In this document: piece after piece, positions 40,339 to 50,152 of the stretch | Layout of the letters: every line of letters starts with the position of its first letter | Position numbering within the stretch: the stretch's first letter is position 1 | NCBI GenBank assembly: GCA_039105265.1 | Contig: JAPFFF010000012.1 | Location: forward strand, 5,394,001 to 5,458,000 | DNA from: Tritrichomonas musculus | Taxonomy: Eukaryota; Parabasalia; Tritrichomonadida; Tritrichomonadidae | DNA: 64,000 bases | Direction of reading: 5' to 3' | Notes under the pieces: model-generated | The model's input: only the letters and a program-made list of their open reading frames with translations | What the model was told of the DNA's origin: nothing | Database searches by the model: none | Translations under genes and position numbers: made by a program

Positions 40339-40782
40339 ATGAATTGGTTTAATTATTATGGTCTTATTTTTATAGTAATTATCATGATACCTAATATAAT
40401 TGCTATGTTCATAAATAGAAATAGTTTTCAAAGCTTGTATCATAATAAGATTGCTGAAATTTTCGAGCAAATAGGAAGATATTGCTGTTTCATTTTAATG
40501 ATATTTAACATCCCATACACATGGTTTGTATTTTATTTTACTCATGGTCTAACAGTGTACATAATTGTAAACAGCATATTCGTTTTTACTTACTGTTTGT
40601 TATGGATAATACTATGGAAAAGAAATGGGATGGCAAAAGCAATATTGTTGTCAGTTATTCCTTCTCTAGTTTTTATTTTTTCTGGAATTATTTTAGCATA
40701 TACCCTTCTGATTGCGTTTTCAATCATTTTTTCAGTAACTCACATATTGATTTCAGTTAAAAATGCACAACTATCGAGCTAG
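40339..40782 (+). CDS. Small polytopic membrane protein, Firmicutes-like
   Basis: A 147-residue protein with about four to five hydrophobic helices. Distinct features are Asn-Tyr-x-Gly-Leu-Ile-Phe-Ile-Val-Ile-Ile-Met-Ile-Pro-Asn-Ile at the start, Tyr-His-Asn-Lys-Ile-Ala-Glu-Ile-Phe-Glu-Gln-Ile-Gly-Arg in the first loop, and Met-Ile-Phe-Asn-Ile-Pro-Tyr-Thr in helix 2. These match my memory of uncharacterised membrane proteins in clostridia and relatives, and I know of no eukaryotic family with this pattern. No function is known. Intact length, no intron, and proximity to the PAQR gene are consistent with transfer from a gut bacterium (inference; a database search would decide). Confidence 0.75.
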   Translation: MNWFNYYGLIFIVIIMIPNIIAMFINRNSFQSLYHNKIAEIFEQIGRYCCFILMIFNIPYTWFVFYFTHGLTVYIIVNSIFVFTYCLLWIILWKRNGMAKAILLSVIPSLVFIFSGIILAYTLLIAFSIIFSVTHILISVKNAQLSS

Positions 40783-41016
40783 TTTGTTAAATTAATTTTC
40801 AGATATGTTGTAATTACTTCATCTTATTGTTATTTTAAACAAACAAAAAAAAAAGAGTTATATAATATTAAAAATAATATAATTAAAACTTTTTGAATTA
40901 TTTAATAATTTTAATTTTATGTTCAGTATCATTGTGCACTTAGTATTTACTTGTATATATATTTAGTAGAATATAATAAACATATGAAGAATGCATTTAA
41001 AAAGGAGAGTTGACAG

Positions 41017-43401
41017 TTAAATTTGATATAGTGGTGTGATTTTTGCATAGCCATTTCCACAGTGGCCGTTCTCTTTATCAGTTCCTGATGTACTGATAAA
41101 TTCATTATCGCCTGAGATTGTTTGTGCATTTTGCAAGTAGTAAGAACTGTCAAGAGTATATTGATTGGCATCCTCAGAATTTCCTGATTTCCATTGATTA
41201 TAGCTTGATTCTGTAAAAACCCAGCCAGAGCCACCTGATCCTCCGCCTCCGTGACGATTGCCTGCACCTCCACCGTACCAGCCGCCGCCTCCAGCGCCAG
41301 CCATTGAGTTATTCTCATTTGGCAAACTACCGCCAACTCCAAAAGCACCTGTAGCAATGACTACTCCTGATGATGACAAACTTCCTTTACCTGGTTTTCC
41401 GCCAGATATCTGAGTTCCTGCTGATGCATTTGTTTTCGAATAACTATCATTTGATTTTTCTTGCCTTGTTCCAACACCTCCGTTGGTTCCACCGCCAGCA
41501 CCTCCTGTTGATCCTCCCCCAGAAACAGCGCCATTTCCACCGCCGCCGCCGCCAGCCACGATTACTCTTGAATATAGTGAGTCAGAGTTCACTCTTATGT
41601 CTGTCGCGCCTCCACCGACTCCTTTCTCATAATCAGATCTTGTGTCTGCATTGTAGCCACCGCCATTAAATCCTCCTTCAGCCTTCTCCCCAGTTTTGAT
41701 TGGTACTCCTTTGCCGCCAACGTAAATGAAGAGTTTCGTTTTTGAATGCAAGCTTATGGTTCCAACTGAATATCCTCCTTTTCCACCAGTCCGAATGTAT
41801 TCTGATGAGTCATAAAAGCCAGTTGCGCCTTGAGCTCCCCAGACCTCCAATTTGTAATCACCACTTGGCAATTCGACAGACTGGGCGCTTCCTGTATAAT
41901 CGAATGTCATAGGTTGAACGCCATTTGTTGATAAAGGTTTGCTGACGAATTCTTCCGAGTTTCCATAATTATCAAAGACTATTGCATGCAAGTAGTAAGT
42001 CCCTTTTCCTTTCATGAAGGAAACATTTTGTGTTAAATTTTCAAATTTATTAATCGAATCGTACGCCTTTTCTCCGATAGTTTTAGAGCTATCTGTGTTT
42101 AGCAAGTACCTGCTTTTTTCTTTGTCAAAAGTGACGCCTATTTCGGTTATCTGAATTGTCCCTTTTATCAATTGATTTGATTGAACGCTGACGTTAAAGT
42201 CAATCTTCAAGTAAGAAGCAAACTCCTTTTCAGCTTTGACACCGCTTCCATCAACTGAAGAAGCTGAAACTAGAACTTTTTTGAATGGTTTTATTGCTTT
42301 GATTGTGATTCTTCTTTCATCTTCTTCGACAATCTCTATTGCATCTTCATCTTGCTGTATTATCTTCCATTCGACATCTTTATTGAATGCGTTAGCTGGT
42401 GTCACTTTTGCTGTTAAAGTCATTGGCTTTCCAATAAATAGGAAGTCTTTTTCAGCGTTGATTGTAATATTTTGAACATGTCTCTGAGTGAATTTTTCAA
42501 TTATTTCTGATTGTTCTTTTATTTTTGCTTCCATTTCAATCATTTTGTTTTTCATGATGTTGAATTCTATTTTATATAACTCTTGTAACTTTTGAATTTC
42601 AGATTGCATTTCAGAAAATTTGTGAGCATTCTCAATTTCCAATTTACTAATATCACTCAATAGTTCAGAAAAAGTTTTCGTAAAAAATTTTGGATTTATC
42701 ATTCCAAAATCGAATACATCTGAATAATCATGTAATAATCTTGATAATAGATCAACTCTTCCATTTTCTAAGTCAAGCGTTGAAAATAAAACAGAAGCTT
42801 CTCTTTTGTGCTTATCTAAACATTTGAATAAAAATTCAATGAATTGATTTTGATTGGTTGAATTCATTGAATTAAAATTTAAATGGTGACCGTTTATTAT
42901 TCTATACAAAATTTGAACAGGAAGGCATACAAGCTGATCATTTATATATTCAAAAAAGTGTGCTGAAATTATCTCCTCTTCCTTACTAAGGTCAATATTG
43001 ACCTCTGGATTACGGTTTTGAATTTTGAATTGTATCGATTGTAAAACAAGATTTTTGTGATTTTTCTTAATATATTCATCCGATAATTTATTTAGTTCTG
43101 GGACTTGGTATTGAATAGAAAGGTGGTAAAGGGAGAAAACGGTAGAATCTGTGATATCAAATTTTTGATTTTGACAGCATGCAATGAACATCGGTATTGA
43201 TTCTTCACATATCTCATATTCATCTGATTGTAATTGTATGTCTTTGATGGTTTTGTAGTACTTTCTATTATTGTAAAAGAAATTCGAATATTTTTTAATC
43301 AAGCTGAAATCAATAGGATACTTTTTATCTTTGAAAACAAGATTCTTATCTGGCCTAATAAGTGGCTTAATCGGGTCATACGACTTTTTTGATATATCCA
43401 T
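41017..43401 (-). CDS. BTB / coiled-coil / Big2 / glycine-rich-domain protein
   Basis: A 794-residue multidomain protein. Residues ~18-115 are BTB-like and ~120-245 a BACK-like linker (Phe-Leu-Phe-Lys-Cys-Leu-Asp-Lys, Ala-Ser-Val-Leu-Phe-Ser). Residues ~250-305 form a coiled coil and ~310-395 a Big2-type immunoglobulin-like fold (Ala-Lys-Val-Thr-Pro-Ala-Asn-Ala). Residues ~400-490 are the beta module also present in the 15.2 kb gene (Gly-Thr-Tyr-Tyr-Leu-His-Ala-Ile-Val-Phe). From ~498 to the end is an ALK/LTK-type glycine-rich domain with Tyr-Lys-Leu-Glu-Val-Trp-Gly-Ala-Gln-Gly, Val-Ile-Val-Ala-Gly-Gly-Gly and Gly-Gly-Trp-Tyr-Gly. No signal peptide. BTB and coiled coil indicate oligomerisation; the ligand of the C-terminal domain is unknown. 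Its linker is the closest relative of the 30.3 kb gene. Confidence 0.88.
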   Translation of the reverse strand: MDISKKSYDPIKPLIRPDKNLVFKDKKYPIDFSLIKKYSNFFYNNRKYYKTIKDIQLQSDEYEICEESIPMFIACCQNQKFDITDSTVFSLYHLSIQYQVPELNKLSDEYIKKNHKNLVLQSIQFKIQNRNPEVNIDLSKEEEIISAHFFEYINDQLVCLPVQILYRIINGHHLNFNSMNSTNQNQFIEFLFKCLDKHKREASVLFSTLDLENGRVDLLSRLLHDYSDVFDFGMINPKFFTKTFSELLSDISKLEIENAHKFSEMQSEIQKLQELYKIEFNIMKNKMIEMEAKIKEQSEIIEKFTQRHVQNITINAEKDFLFIGKPMTLTAKVTPANAFNKDVEWKIIQQDEDAIEIVEEDERRITIKAIKPFKKVLVSASSVDGSGVKAEKEFASYLKIDFNVSVQSNQLIKGTIQITEIGVTFDKEKSRYLLNTDSSKTIGEKAYDSINKFENLTQNVSFMKGKGTYYLHAIVFDNYGNSEEFVSKPLSTNGVQPMTFDYTGSAQSVELPSGDYKLEVWGAQGATGFYDSSEYIRTGGKGGYSVGTISLHSKTKLFIYVGGKGVPIKTGEKAEGGFNGGGYNADTRSDYEKGVGGGATDIRVNSDSLYSRVIVAGGGGGGNGAVSGGGSTGGAGGGTNGGVGTRQEKSNDSYSKTNASAGTQISGGKPGKGSLSSSGVVIATGAFGVGGSLPNENNSMAGAGGGGWYGGGAGNRHGGGGSGGSGWVFTESSYNQWKSGNSEDANQYTLDSSYYLQNAQTISGDNEFISTSGTDKENGHCGNGYAKITPLYQI

Positions 43402-43953
43402 AGTTTATTAAAAAATATGTCATATTTTTATTGAATGCAAAAATGGTCGATGTTTGAAAATAAATTTCCAATTAGATTTTAGAGAGTATCTTTTTTGAAA
43501 ATCAATATTTATGATTAAAAGATATGAATATTTTATCAGCTTTAAATAAAAAAAATAATTTTTAAATATTCATTTCATAAGAAATAGATGATGATTATCG
43601 TAAAATAAAGTTGTTTAAGTTCAGGTTCAATTGAATGAATTTAAATAATATTCTTTACAGTAGGAGTAAATATTGCACATAATTTTAAGCAGAATATTTA
43701 TATTCTCTAATTGTTTTTCATATATTGAAAAATATTTTATTAACTCAATTTGCTAATGTTTAGATGTTCCAATCACCAATTGATGTTAGCCCATTATTAA
43801 ATAAATATATTACTTTTGTTATTGTTTACAAAATTGTAAAAAAAAAAAAAAAAAAAAAAAAAGTAATTTAAATTGAAGTTTCAATTGATACAATTTTTTA
43901 CATTACTACATTACTATTTAAAAATGAAAAAAAAGTAATGAAACAAATGATTG
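43402..43953. other. AT-rich intergenic with poly-A tract
   Basis: A ~24-bp poly-A run near 43839-43862. No gene recognised. Confidence 0.6.
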
Positions 43954-44478
43954 TTACCATAGTATTGGCATTGCTTCTGTGCATGGTGCCGATAATGGTT
44001 CATAATTCATTTTTAAATTACATTTCGTTTGATCTTCTTCCTTTTTTTTTAAATTATTAAGGTACATTCTCCGCGTAAATCTACGATATATTTTTAAACT
44101 TCCTTCAACCTTATAATTTTTCAGATCTTTAAGACGATCTAATTCATGTTTTGATACTTTGTTTGTTATAATTTTAAATTTATCTTCTAGTAAATTGTTT
44201 TGGGATAATTTTATCCATTTTAAATGTTCATCATTATTTTCATTAGCATTTTTCTTAATTGCAACAATAATATTTCCATTAGATATACCAATTTGGTTAA
44301 GTGTTAATTCTGAATTTATAATGTTTCCATTATAAATGTATGTGTAAATGCCTTCAGCATTAAATATTTTCATTAAATTTCCAATCTTAAAATTTGGTAT
44401 GATTTCTATTAACTTTACAAAACAATAAGGTACACAAAAATATATCTTAACACGATCTGAAATTATGTTTTGATTCAT
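43954..44478 (-). CDS. Ubiquitin-like-domain protein, trichomonad type
   Basis: A 174-residue protein from a clear ATG. Residues ~10-75 have a ubiquitin-like pattern: Ile-Tyr-Thr-Tyr-Ile-Tyr-Asn-Gly-Asn-Ile-Ile-Asn, Leu-Thr-Leu-Asn-Gln-Ile-Gly-Ile-Ser-Asn-Gly-Asn-Ile-Ile-Val-Ala, where the Gly-Ile-x-x-Gly-x-x-Ile-x-Val run corresponds to the last strand of the fold. The C-terminal half is basic and helical (Leu-Lys-Asp-Leu-Lys, Arg-Arg-Phe-Thr-Arg-Arg-Met). There is no Gly-Gly terminus, so it is not a conjugated modifier. Function unknown; similar small proteins are, as far as I recall, lineage-specific. Confidence 0.6.
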   Translation of the reverse strand: MNQNIISDRVKIYFCVPYCFVKLIEIIPNFKIGNLMKIFNAEGIYTYIYNGNIINSELTLNQIGISNGNIIVAIKKNANENNDEHLKWIKLSQNNLLEDKFKIITNKVSKHELDRLKDLKNYKVEGSLKIYRRFTRRMYLNNLKKKEEDQTKCNLKMNYEPLSAPCTEAMPILW

Positions 44479-46131
44479 ATGCTTTTGGGTCCTCCGAGTA
44501 ACGTAAAAAGAAAAAATAAAAAAAATAAAAAAAAAAAAAAAAAATAAGTGACAAAATGAACAAAGTCAAAAAATATCTGACTAATGATTTTTTTGACTTT
44601 ATCTCAATTTTTATAATAGGTTTGAAAATACTTTTCTTATTCTTTTTTTGAAAAATAATTGGAAAGATATTTTCTTTTTTTGATTTCCTATTACTTAAAT
44701 CATTAAAATTATACATCATGTTAAAGATAGTTTGAAAAAACTTTTTGTATGATATTGTGAAATTATTAATTCAAAAAGTTTAAAAGAATTATAAACCAAA
44801 AAATACATTTAATTTTTCTTATTGTATTGTTAGAAGTGGTGTTGCATTATTAATCCCATTTAATTATTGCAAGAGAGATTGTGCCTCAGTTTTTTGAGAG
44901 AACTAATAGCTGAGACTATTCATGGTAAAAAAAAAGCATCTTTTTATGTTACAAAATTTTTACCGATTCTTCCTTTTGATGTAAGTCTCGGTAAAAAAAA
45001 TGAAAAAATAGAGTTCAGACTGCGAAATTTTAAATGAACTTTTTTAGGAATAATAATCAACAAAATTAAAAATATAGTATTATGGTGTTGTTACCTTTTC
45101 ATATCATATACTTTTTTTCAGATTTAATCAAAAAAAATTGAAATTGTATTGATATTTCAAAATGTCATAATTCATATATTCATCATTATTTTTTCTTTTC
45201 AACCATTAAATTGCATTTGTATATAGATGATCTCTATTTTTAATAAGAAAGTTATTCAATAAATGCGTTTTTGGTCAAAATTCAAAAAAATATTTTTCAA
45301 TTTAAAGAGAAATTTTCTTCTATATTAAAGACCAAAGGGATAACTATAGTTTATCTCTTAACCTATCTGGTGCTGGCAAACATATCAAAATATTTTTAAA
45401 TTTTTTTTTACAATTTTAGCTAGGATTGAGGTTTAATATTGAATATAATTCTATATACGTTAGTGATGTAAACTTCACAAATATCCAAATAATTTCATTT
45501 GTTTTTATTTTGGTATCAACATCACAATAAGTATTTATTTTAATATTTATCAATAATTTACCAAAAGAATCATGCTTATAATATGATGATAGTTAGTTAA
45601 ATCATAAAAAATCTTTATTTGATTTATAATTCTTAGTATAAGATTTTAATATTATATTCGCATCTATATATTAAATATTGAAAATTAAATTATTTATTAT
45701 TTTGAGTAAATAGAATTTTTTTATTAAGATAAAATTGAAATTATAATAAGATATAAGCAATTCAATTTTAAAAATTGTTTTATAGCTAAAAATCTGAAAA
45801 AGATATTAGTGAAATTATCATAAATAACATTTAATTCTGGAATAAAACAATATGTATTAATATTATTAAAAAATGCCAAAAATTTTCGCAGCCTCACCTC
45901 TAATTTGATGAATTTTTCCATCAAAATCATTTTATTGTTAGTTTTTTATACTTATTTACAATTAATTTTTATATTACATATAAATATAAAAAAATAAACT
46001 AAAAACTATTATAGAGTTTCAAGTATAATGAAGTTATACTTCCTTTTGATGTAAGTCTTGGTAAAAATTACGTAAAAATATAAAAAGATGCATCAATTTT
46101 TTCATTTACATAGTTGTAAAATATTTTTTTT
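44479..46131. other. AT-rich repeat-bearing intergenic
   Basis: No gene. A 29-bp near-identical direct repeat beginning CTTCCTTTTGATGTAAGTCT occurs at 44969-44997 and 46039-46067. A 12-bp inverted pair GCATCTTTTTAT lies at 44936 and 46082-46093. Together they could mark a decayed ~1.1 kb element, but I see no target duplication. Confidence 0.4.
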
Positions 46132-47523
46132 TTTGAAAAAGAGGTGCGAGAACTACCTTTGGTTAACCAATTTATTTCAAATTTAGATATTTATTTACAC
46201 AGGTAAAATAATGTATAATTAATGTATAATTGTTTAATTTGGTTCGCTACAAGTAATAGTATATTGATTTTAAAATTGAATATGAGAAAATAAACAATTC
46301 AAATTTTTATTTCTAAAAAAATAAAAAAAGAGCACCAAATAATTTGTTTTTTAAGGTAATTTTTATATTTGTTTAAATAAAATAATTTAAATATTCACAT
46401 TTTTAACTTTTGTAATCGTTGAGCAATTAAAGGATTTCAATATTCGAAATTTAAACAAACAAAGAATATAGCATAAAATGATATATTATTACTAATATCA
46501 ATGATATTATTTGATAATTCATAAATTAAATTATTTCCTTGGTTAAAAGTTACGATTATGAAACAAAGATTCTCAAAAATATGTTTTATTGTTGTCATTT
46601 GACATATAACTGATATTTAATTGGTTTAATAATTATTTCTTTAACGAATAATGCATGGTTTATATAGATATAATCTGAAATTCTTGATAATTATTTATTT
46701 TAGTCTTATTCATTATAATAGCCTGTTATTATTATATTATTATTTAATTTAATGAAAGTATTAAGCGTATAAAGTGTGAAAGTAGATTTATAAAATTGAA
46801 GATAAGATCTGTCCTCTGTTTGCTATTTCAAGATAAAAAAAAATATTTTTTAAAATAAATTTCGTCCAAAAATTATATATTACTTTTTATTTATTTTTAA
46901 TTTACTGATATTTAAGAAATATTAATAAAATATTATATAACGGAATATGTACAGAATTTTGAGGGGATTTAAGCCTAACGAACATTGCATTGAATTTTGA
47001 GGGGATTTAAGCCTAACGAACATTTCTACTCAATTCTTTTATAACTTTTTGTGAATATAAAAATAAAACTACGCCCGTCGAGCGGATTTATAAATAATCA
47101 TAATATAATATCATACAATATAATTTAATTCTAATATAAAATTATTATCCCCATAAAATTAATATTATAGCTAGATATTTATGTTTTCTATAATTTTTTT
47201 GTTAAAATAAATTTATCTCATTTATATTATAATATTATATATATATTAATTAGAAATTATATCAATAATATTATTTAGAATATGATGAAATGAATAAATA
47301 ATCAATATTGGTTCAACTTCAATCATATTCTTGAAAATATGTAAAATTTAAATTTCGACGTATGAACTTTCAAATAGTTTGATACTGATATGTAATATAC
47401 ATAATCAATTATATACTTTATTTTATTAAAAAAATCATAAGGCTAACGAATTATTTTTTGAAAAATCAATCCTTTTTTAAAACAAAAAATACGTTATTTT
47501 AGTTCTCGCACTTCTTTTGAAAA
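46132..47523. mobile_element. 1.38 kb TIR element, copy 2, with target duplication
   Basis: The element spans 46140-47515 and has the same 16-bp terminal inverted repeats as copy 1, in the same orientation. Flanks are the direct repeat TTTGAAAA (9 bp with the adjoining A), different from the copy-1 target, so the two copies are independent insertions and not a segmental duplication. The internal tandem ~31-bp repeat is present. It is 1376 bp long versus 1378 bp, with scattered single-base differences. Confidence 0.85.
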
Positions 47524-47906
47524 AAAAAAAAAAAATAAAAATAAAAATAAACAAGAGTGATGAAAGCAAGAATTCAGATTCAGATATTAATTCCACTCCT
47601 TCTTTTGCTCATCTCGAAATATTTAGATGGACGTCTGGAACCAGCACGAGCTTTATGATGTCTGAAACAAACACAATCATCATTGGAATTGGGAAAGATA
47701 AAGAATCGTACAATAAAAATGAAATCGAGACCATTAATTCGAGTCATGGACAAATGTCTGGTCCTGCCATTTGGATTGGCGAAGATCTACAATATGCTTC
47801 ATCAAGTCCATGCGACACTTTTGGATCTCCACAATTGACAAAAAAGAATTTCTTTTATGTTGTAGATATCGAAATTTGGAAGTTTGGCTTCTTTTCTGGC
47901 AAATAG
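47524..47906 (+). pseudogene. TLDc-domain C-terminal fragment
   Basis: The reading begins right at the right target duplication of the TIR element and has no ATG. After a Lys/Asn/Ser-rich stretch it reads Phe-Arg-Trp-Thr-Ser-Gly, Ile-Ile-Ile-Gly-Ile-Gly, Ala-Ile-Trp-Ile-Gly-Glu-Asp-Leu, Ser-Ser-Pro-Cys-Asp-Thr-Phe-Gly-Ser-Pro, and Val-Asp-Ile-Glu-Ile-Trp-Lys-Phe-Gly-Phe. That is the second half of a TLDc domain (oxidation-resistance/TBC type). The first half is not found upstream of the element within the window, so it is a truncated remnant. Confidence 0.65.
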
Positions 47907-47961
47907 ACGGAGATAAATGATCAGAAAATTTGTGCATGATTAATGATCAATCGTCATAGTC

Positions 47962-48105
47962 TCAATTAAATGTTATAAATATTATTTTATCAGAAATATT
48001 TTCTTCTTTTCTTTTCTTATTTTTTAATTTGGAACAATAATTTTTGGTATGAGCTGGTTGATGACAAATAAAACATGCATAATCTCGTTTTGCTTTATGT
48101 CTTCA
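47962..48105 (-). other. CCHC zinc-knuckle remnant
   Basis: A minus-strand reading has Cys-Phe-Ile-Cys-His-Gln-Pro-Ala-His-Thr-Lys-Asn-Tyr-Cys, a perfect C-x2-C-x4-H-x4-C knuckle, followed by a basic tail and a stop. Zinc knuckles occur in retroelement gag proteins, some DNA transposases and RNA-binding host proteins. Too little is left to say which; it is a broken fossil. Confidence 0.5.
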
Positions 48106-48174
48106 GAATGCAACTTCAGAACAAATTGTGGGAAAGATGATTAAATAATTGACTAGTCTTAAAGTCGATATAAA

Positions 48175-48272
48175 TTACAGTCTGCGCATTTCAAATCGGC
48201 CCTTTTAACGGATATTTGACCTTAAATTGACCTTCAAAAGTGCTAAAAAGGGCCGATTTGAAATGCGCAGCC

Positions 48273-48277
<5 letters not shown>
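48175..48277. repeat. 103-bp palindromic foldback element
   Basis: Two ~32-bp arms differ at a single position. The left arm begins TTACAGTCTGCGCATTTC and the right arm is its reverse complement. They surround a ~40-bp loop. It is directly followed by a ~40-bp poly-A tract (48276-48315). Confidence 0.85.
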
Positions 48278-48316
<39 letters not shown>

Positions 48317-48428
48317 AAGAAAACTAACGCGCGATATAATCATAAATCATTTAATAAACTATAATCATTGAACATACATAAATGTTTTTTGTATTTTGAA
48401 ATTCAATTAATAATTTATATCATTTAAT

Positions 48429-48709
48429 GACAACTATTTGAGCAAAGCTCAAAAAGTAGTCATTCTTGAGATCTATTAGGTATAATATTTCATTTGTTTT
48501 CTTCATGGAAGCTGATTTATGTAAGTTTTGAAAAGAAATCAAATTTGAAAATAATAAAGGGCCACTTTTTGAGCTTCGCTCAAAAAGTGTCCAAGCATAA
48601 GATTCATTTCGGTTATGTAATAACTTGGTTATAGCTGGTTTTGATGTTTGAATATCTGATTTGAGGAAATTGCAAGAAACGCCACTTTTTGAGCTTCGCT
48701 CAAAAAGTG
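48429..48709. repeat. Three spaced hairpins sharing CTTTTTGAGC
   Basis: Perfect 12-bp hairpins CACTTTTTGAGC-ttc-GCTCAAAAAGTG at 48563-48589 and 48683-48709, exactly 120 bp apart, and a related imperfect one at 48429-48461 (loop AAA). Between them the DNA is AT-rich and not obviously repeated. Confidence 0.85.
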
Positions 48710-49533
48710 TCTATGCTTTAGATAATAATGGCGTAATAATATATTTTTCTTTCAAGAACATTGTTCTATTTTAAGCAATTATTCTATAAAAACAAACGAT
48801 TAAAATAAATAGAAAAGTAATTGAGGGTCAATTTGGTTTCTCTTGTCATAAACATTTTGTATCAAAAAGTTATTTTATTTTTTATCTTTAAGAAAAAGTT
48901 ATGTTTTATTTTTTGCTCCAAGAAAAAGTTCATGATTATTTTGCACTCTATCAAATTGTGGAAACTTTTTGACCGAAAAAAAATCAAAATAAACAAAAAA
49001 AAATTAAATATACTATATGAAAAAAAAAAAAAAAATTGATAAGTTTATTTCAAATAAAATTATCAATCAATGATATAAAATTGAATTAATATCCTTTGAA
49101 AAAAATTGAAGTCTAAGAAATTTGATAATGATTTTCTGAGTTGTTTGATAGTTGTAAAATATTTTTAATTGAAAAAAATTGTGAGAAAAAAAGAGATTTC
49201 TGAGGAGTATAAAAAATAAAGTACTCAAAAAATGAAATTAGCTATAAAAAGAAATCCAACGTCACGATTCCAGATTTTTTTATATATTTCATAATAAGAT
49301 TTCAAAATAAAACTAGTTGATCAGCCTTTTTGTCCAACTTGTGCCTATTAATCTAATGAATGTTCCTTATCATATCTTCATTCTTGGAAATATTTAAGAA
49401 CAAGCAAACACGAAATATTATAACTTATTGTTTTTAATCAACATTGCTCCAATCAAGTTTTTTTTAATCATGATATTAGTTATAAAACACTCATTCTTTC
49501 ATTCACTTTTTGAATGATTTAAAATTGAATACT
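48710..49533. other. AT-rich intergenic
   Basis: A 72-codon ORF at 48821 is Lys/Phe/Ile-rich and has no motif. Nothing else seen. Confidence 0.5.
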
Positions 49534-49988
49534 TTACCTTAATAAGCTCTCTGGTGATTTTAATAATTTTTCTCCGCATAAATTCAAATAAAGGTCTATA
49601 TTTAGTGATATTTTTTCTTCAATAAATGATTTATCGAGAACCCTAGGATCTTCAAGAATTATTTTATCATCAAGATATTCATTAATTTCATCTTCAACAA
49701 ATATTATTAAATTTCTCATCACACTGAATTCTCTGCTTAATTGCAAAAAAAAACTAATTTATTAAATTGATTGATTTCAGGAACTTGAACACTTGTTAAA
49801 TATTTTAAAAATGCATCGAATATTTCTTCGTCGACAGCTGATTTTATTTCATATTTGTTATTTTTGATTAATTTTTTGTAAATGTCTGTATTAATTTCAC
49901 CACATCTAAGGGAATTCTGTAGAACATGATATTCACTGCCATTTAATATGAAAATAAAGTTTTTTTCTTGTTTTCAACTTTTCTCCAT
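49534..49988 (-). pseudogene. BTB-like N-terminal fragment, broken
   Basis: The minus-strand reading from the ATG at 49988 meets a TGA after four codons. It then continues in the same frame as Asn-Phe-Ile-Phe-Ile-Leu-Asn-Gly-Ser-Glu-Tyr-His-Val and a BTB-like middle (Asp-Glu-Glu-Ile-Phe-Asp-Ala-Phe-Leu-Lys-Tyr-Leu). Across a 9-base homopolymer it changes frame into Leu-Gln-Leu-Ser-Arg-Glu-Phe, ending at 49534. This is the N-terminal pattern of trichomonad BTB/ankyrin proteins. The C-terminal partner domain is absent. One break lies in a homopolymer, where a sequencing error is possible, but the early stop argues for a true pseudogene. Confidence 0.65.
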
Positions 49989-50152
49989 TTTTCAATAAAA
50001 ATATAAAAATTGAGAGGATGTATAAAAAAATGATCGGAATGGTGAAATATTTTTATTGACCTAAACTTTTTCCGAAATAATAACCATTGATAGTTATTTT
50101 CTATGAGTTTTTTCAATATTGAAATTTTACAAAAAAATATGATAGTTGTAAC

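Noticed and set aside
45724-45930. 68-codon minus-strand ORF
   Set aside because: Phe/Ile/Asn composition equals translated AT-rich noise.
33445-47523. Reading the 1.38 kb repeat pair as the two long terminal repeats of one large retroelement
   Set aside because: Each copy has its own inverted ends and its own distinct target duplication, so they are two separate DNA-element insertions.
48429-48709. The evenly spaced hairpins as a CRISPR-like array
   Set aside because: Only three units, eukaryotic context, spacers of ~95 bp without equal sequence length in the first interval, and no cas genes.
48821-49039. 72-codon plus-strand ORF
   Set aside because: Lys/Phe/Ile-rich with homopolymer end; no homology pattern.
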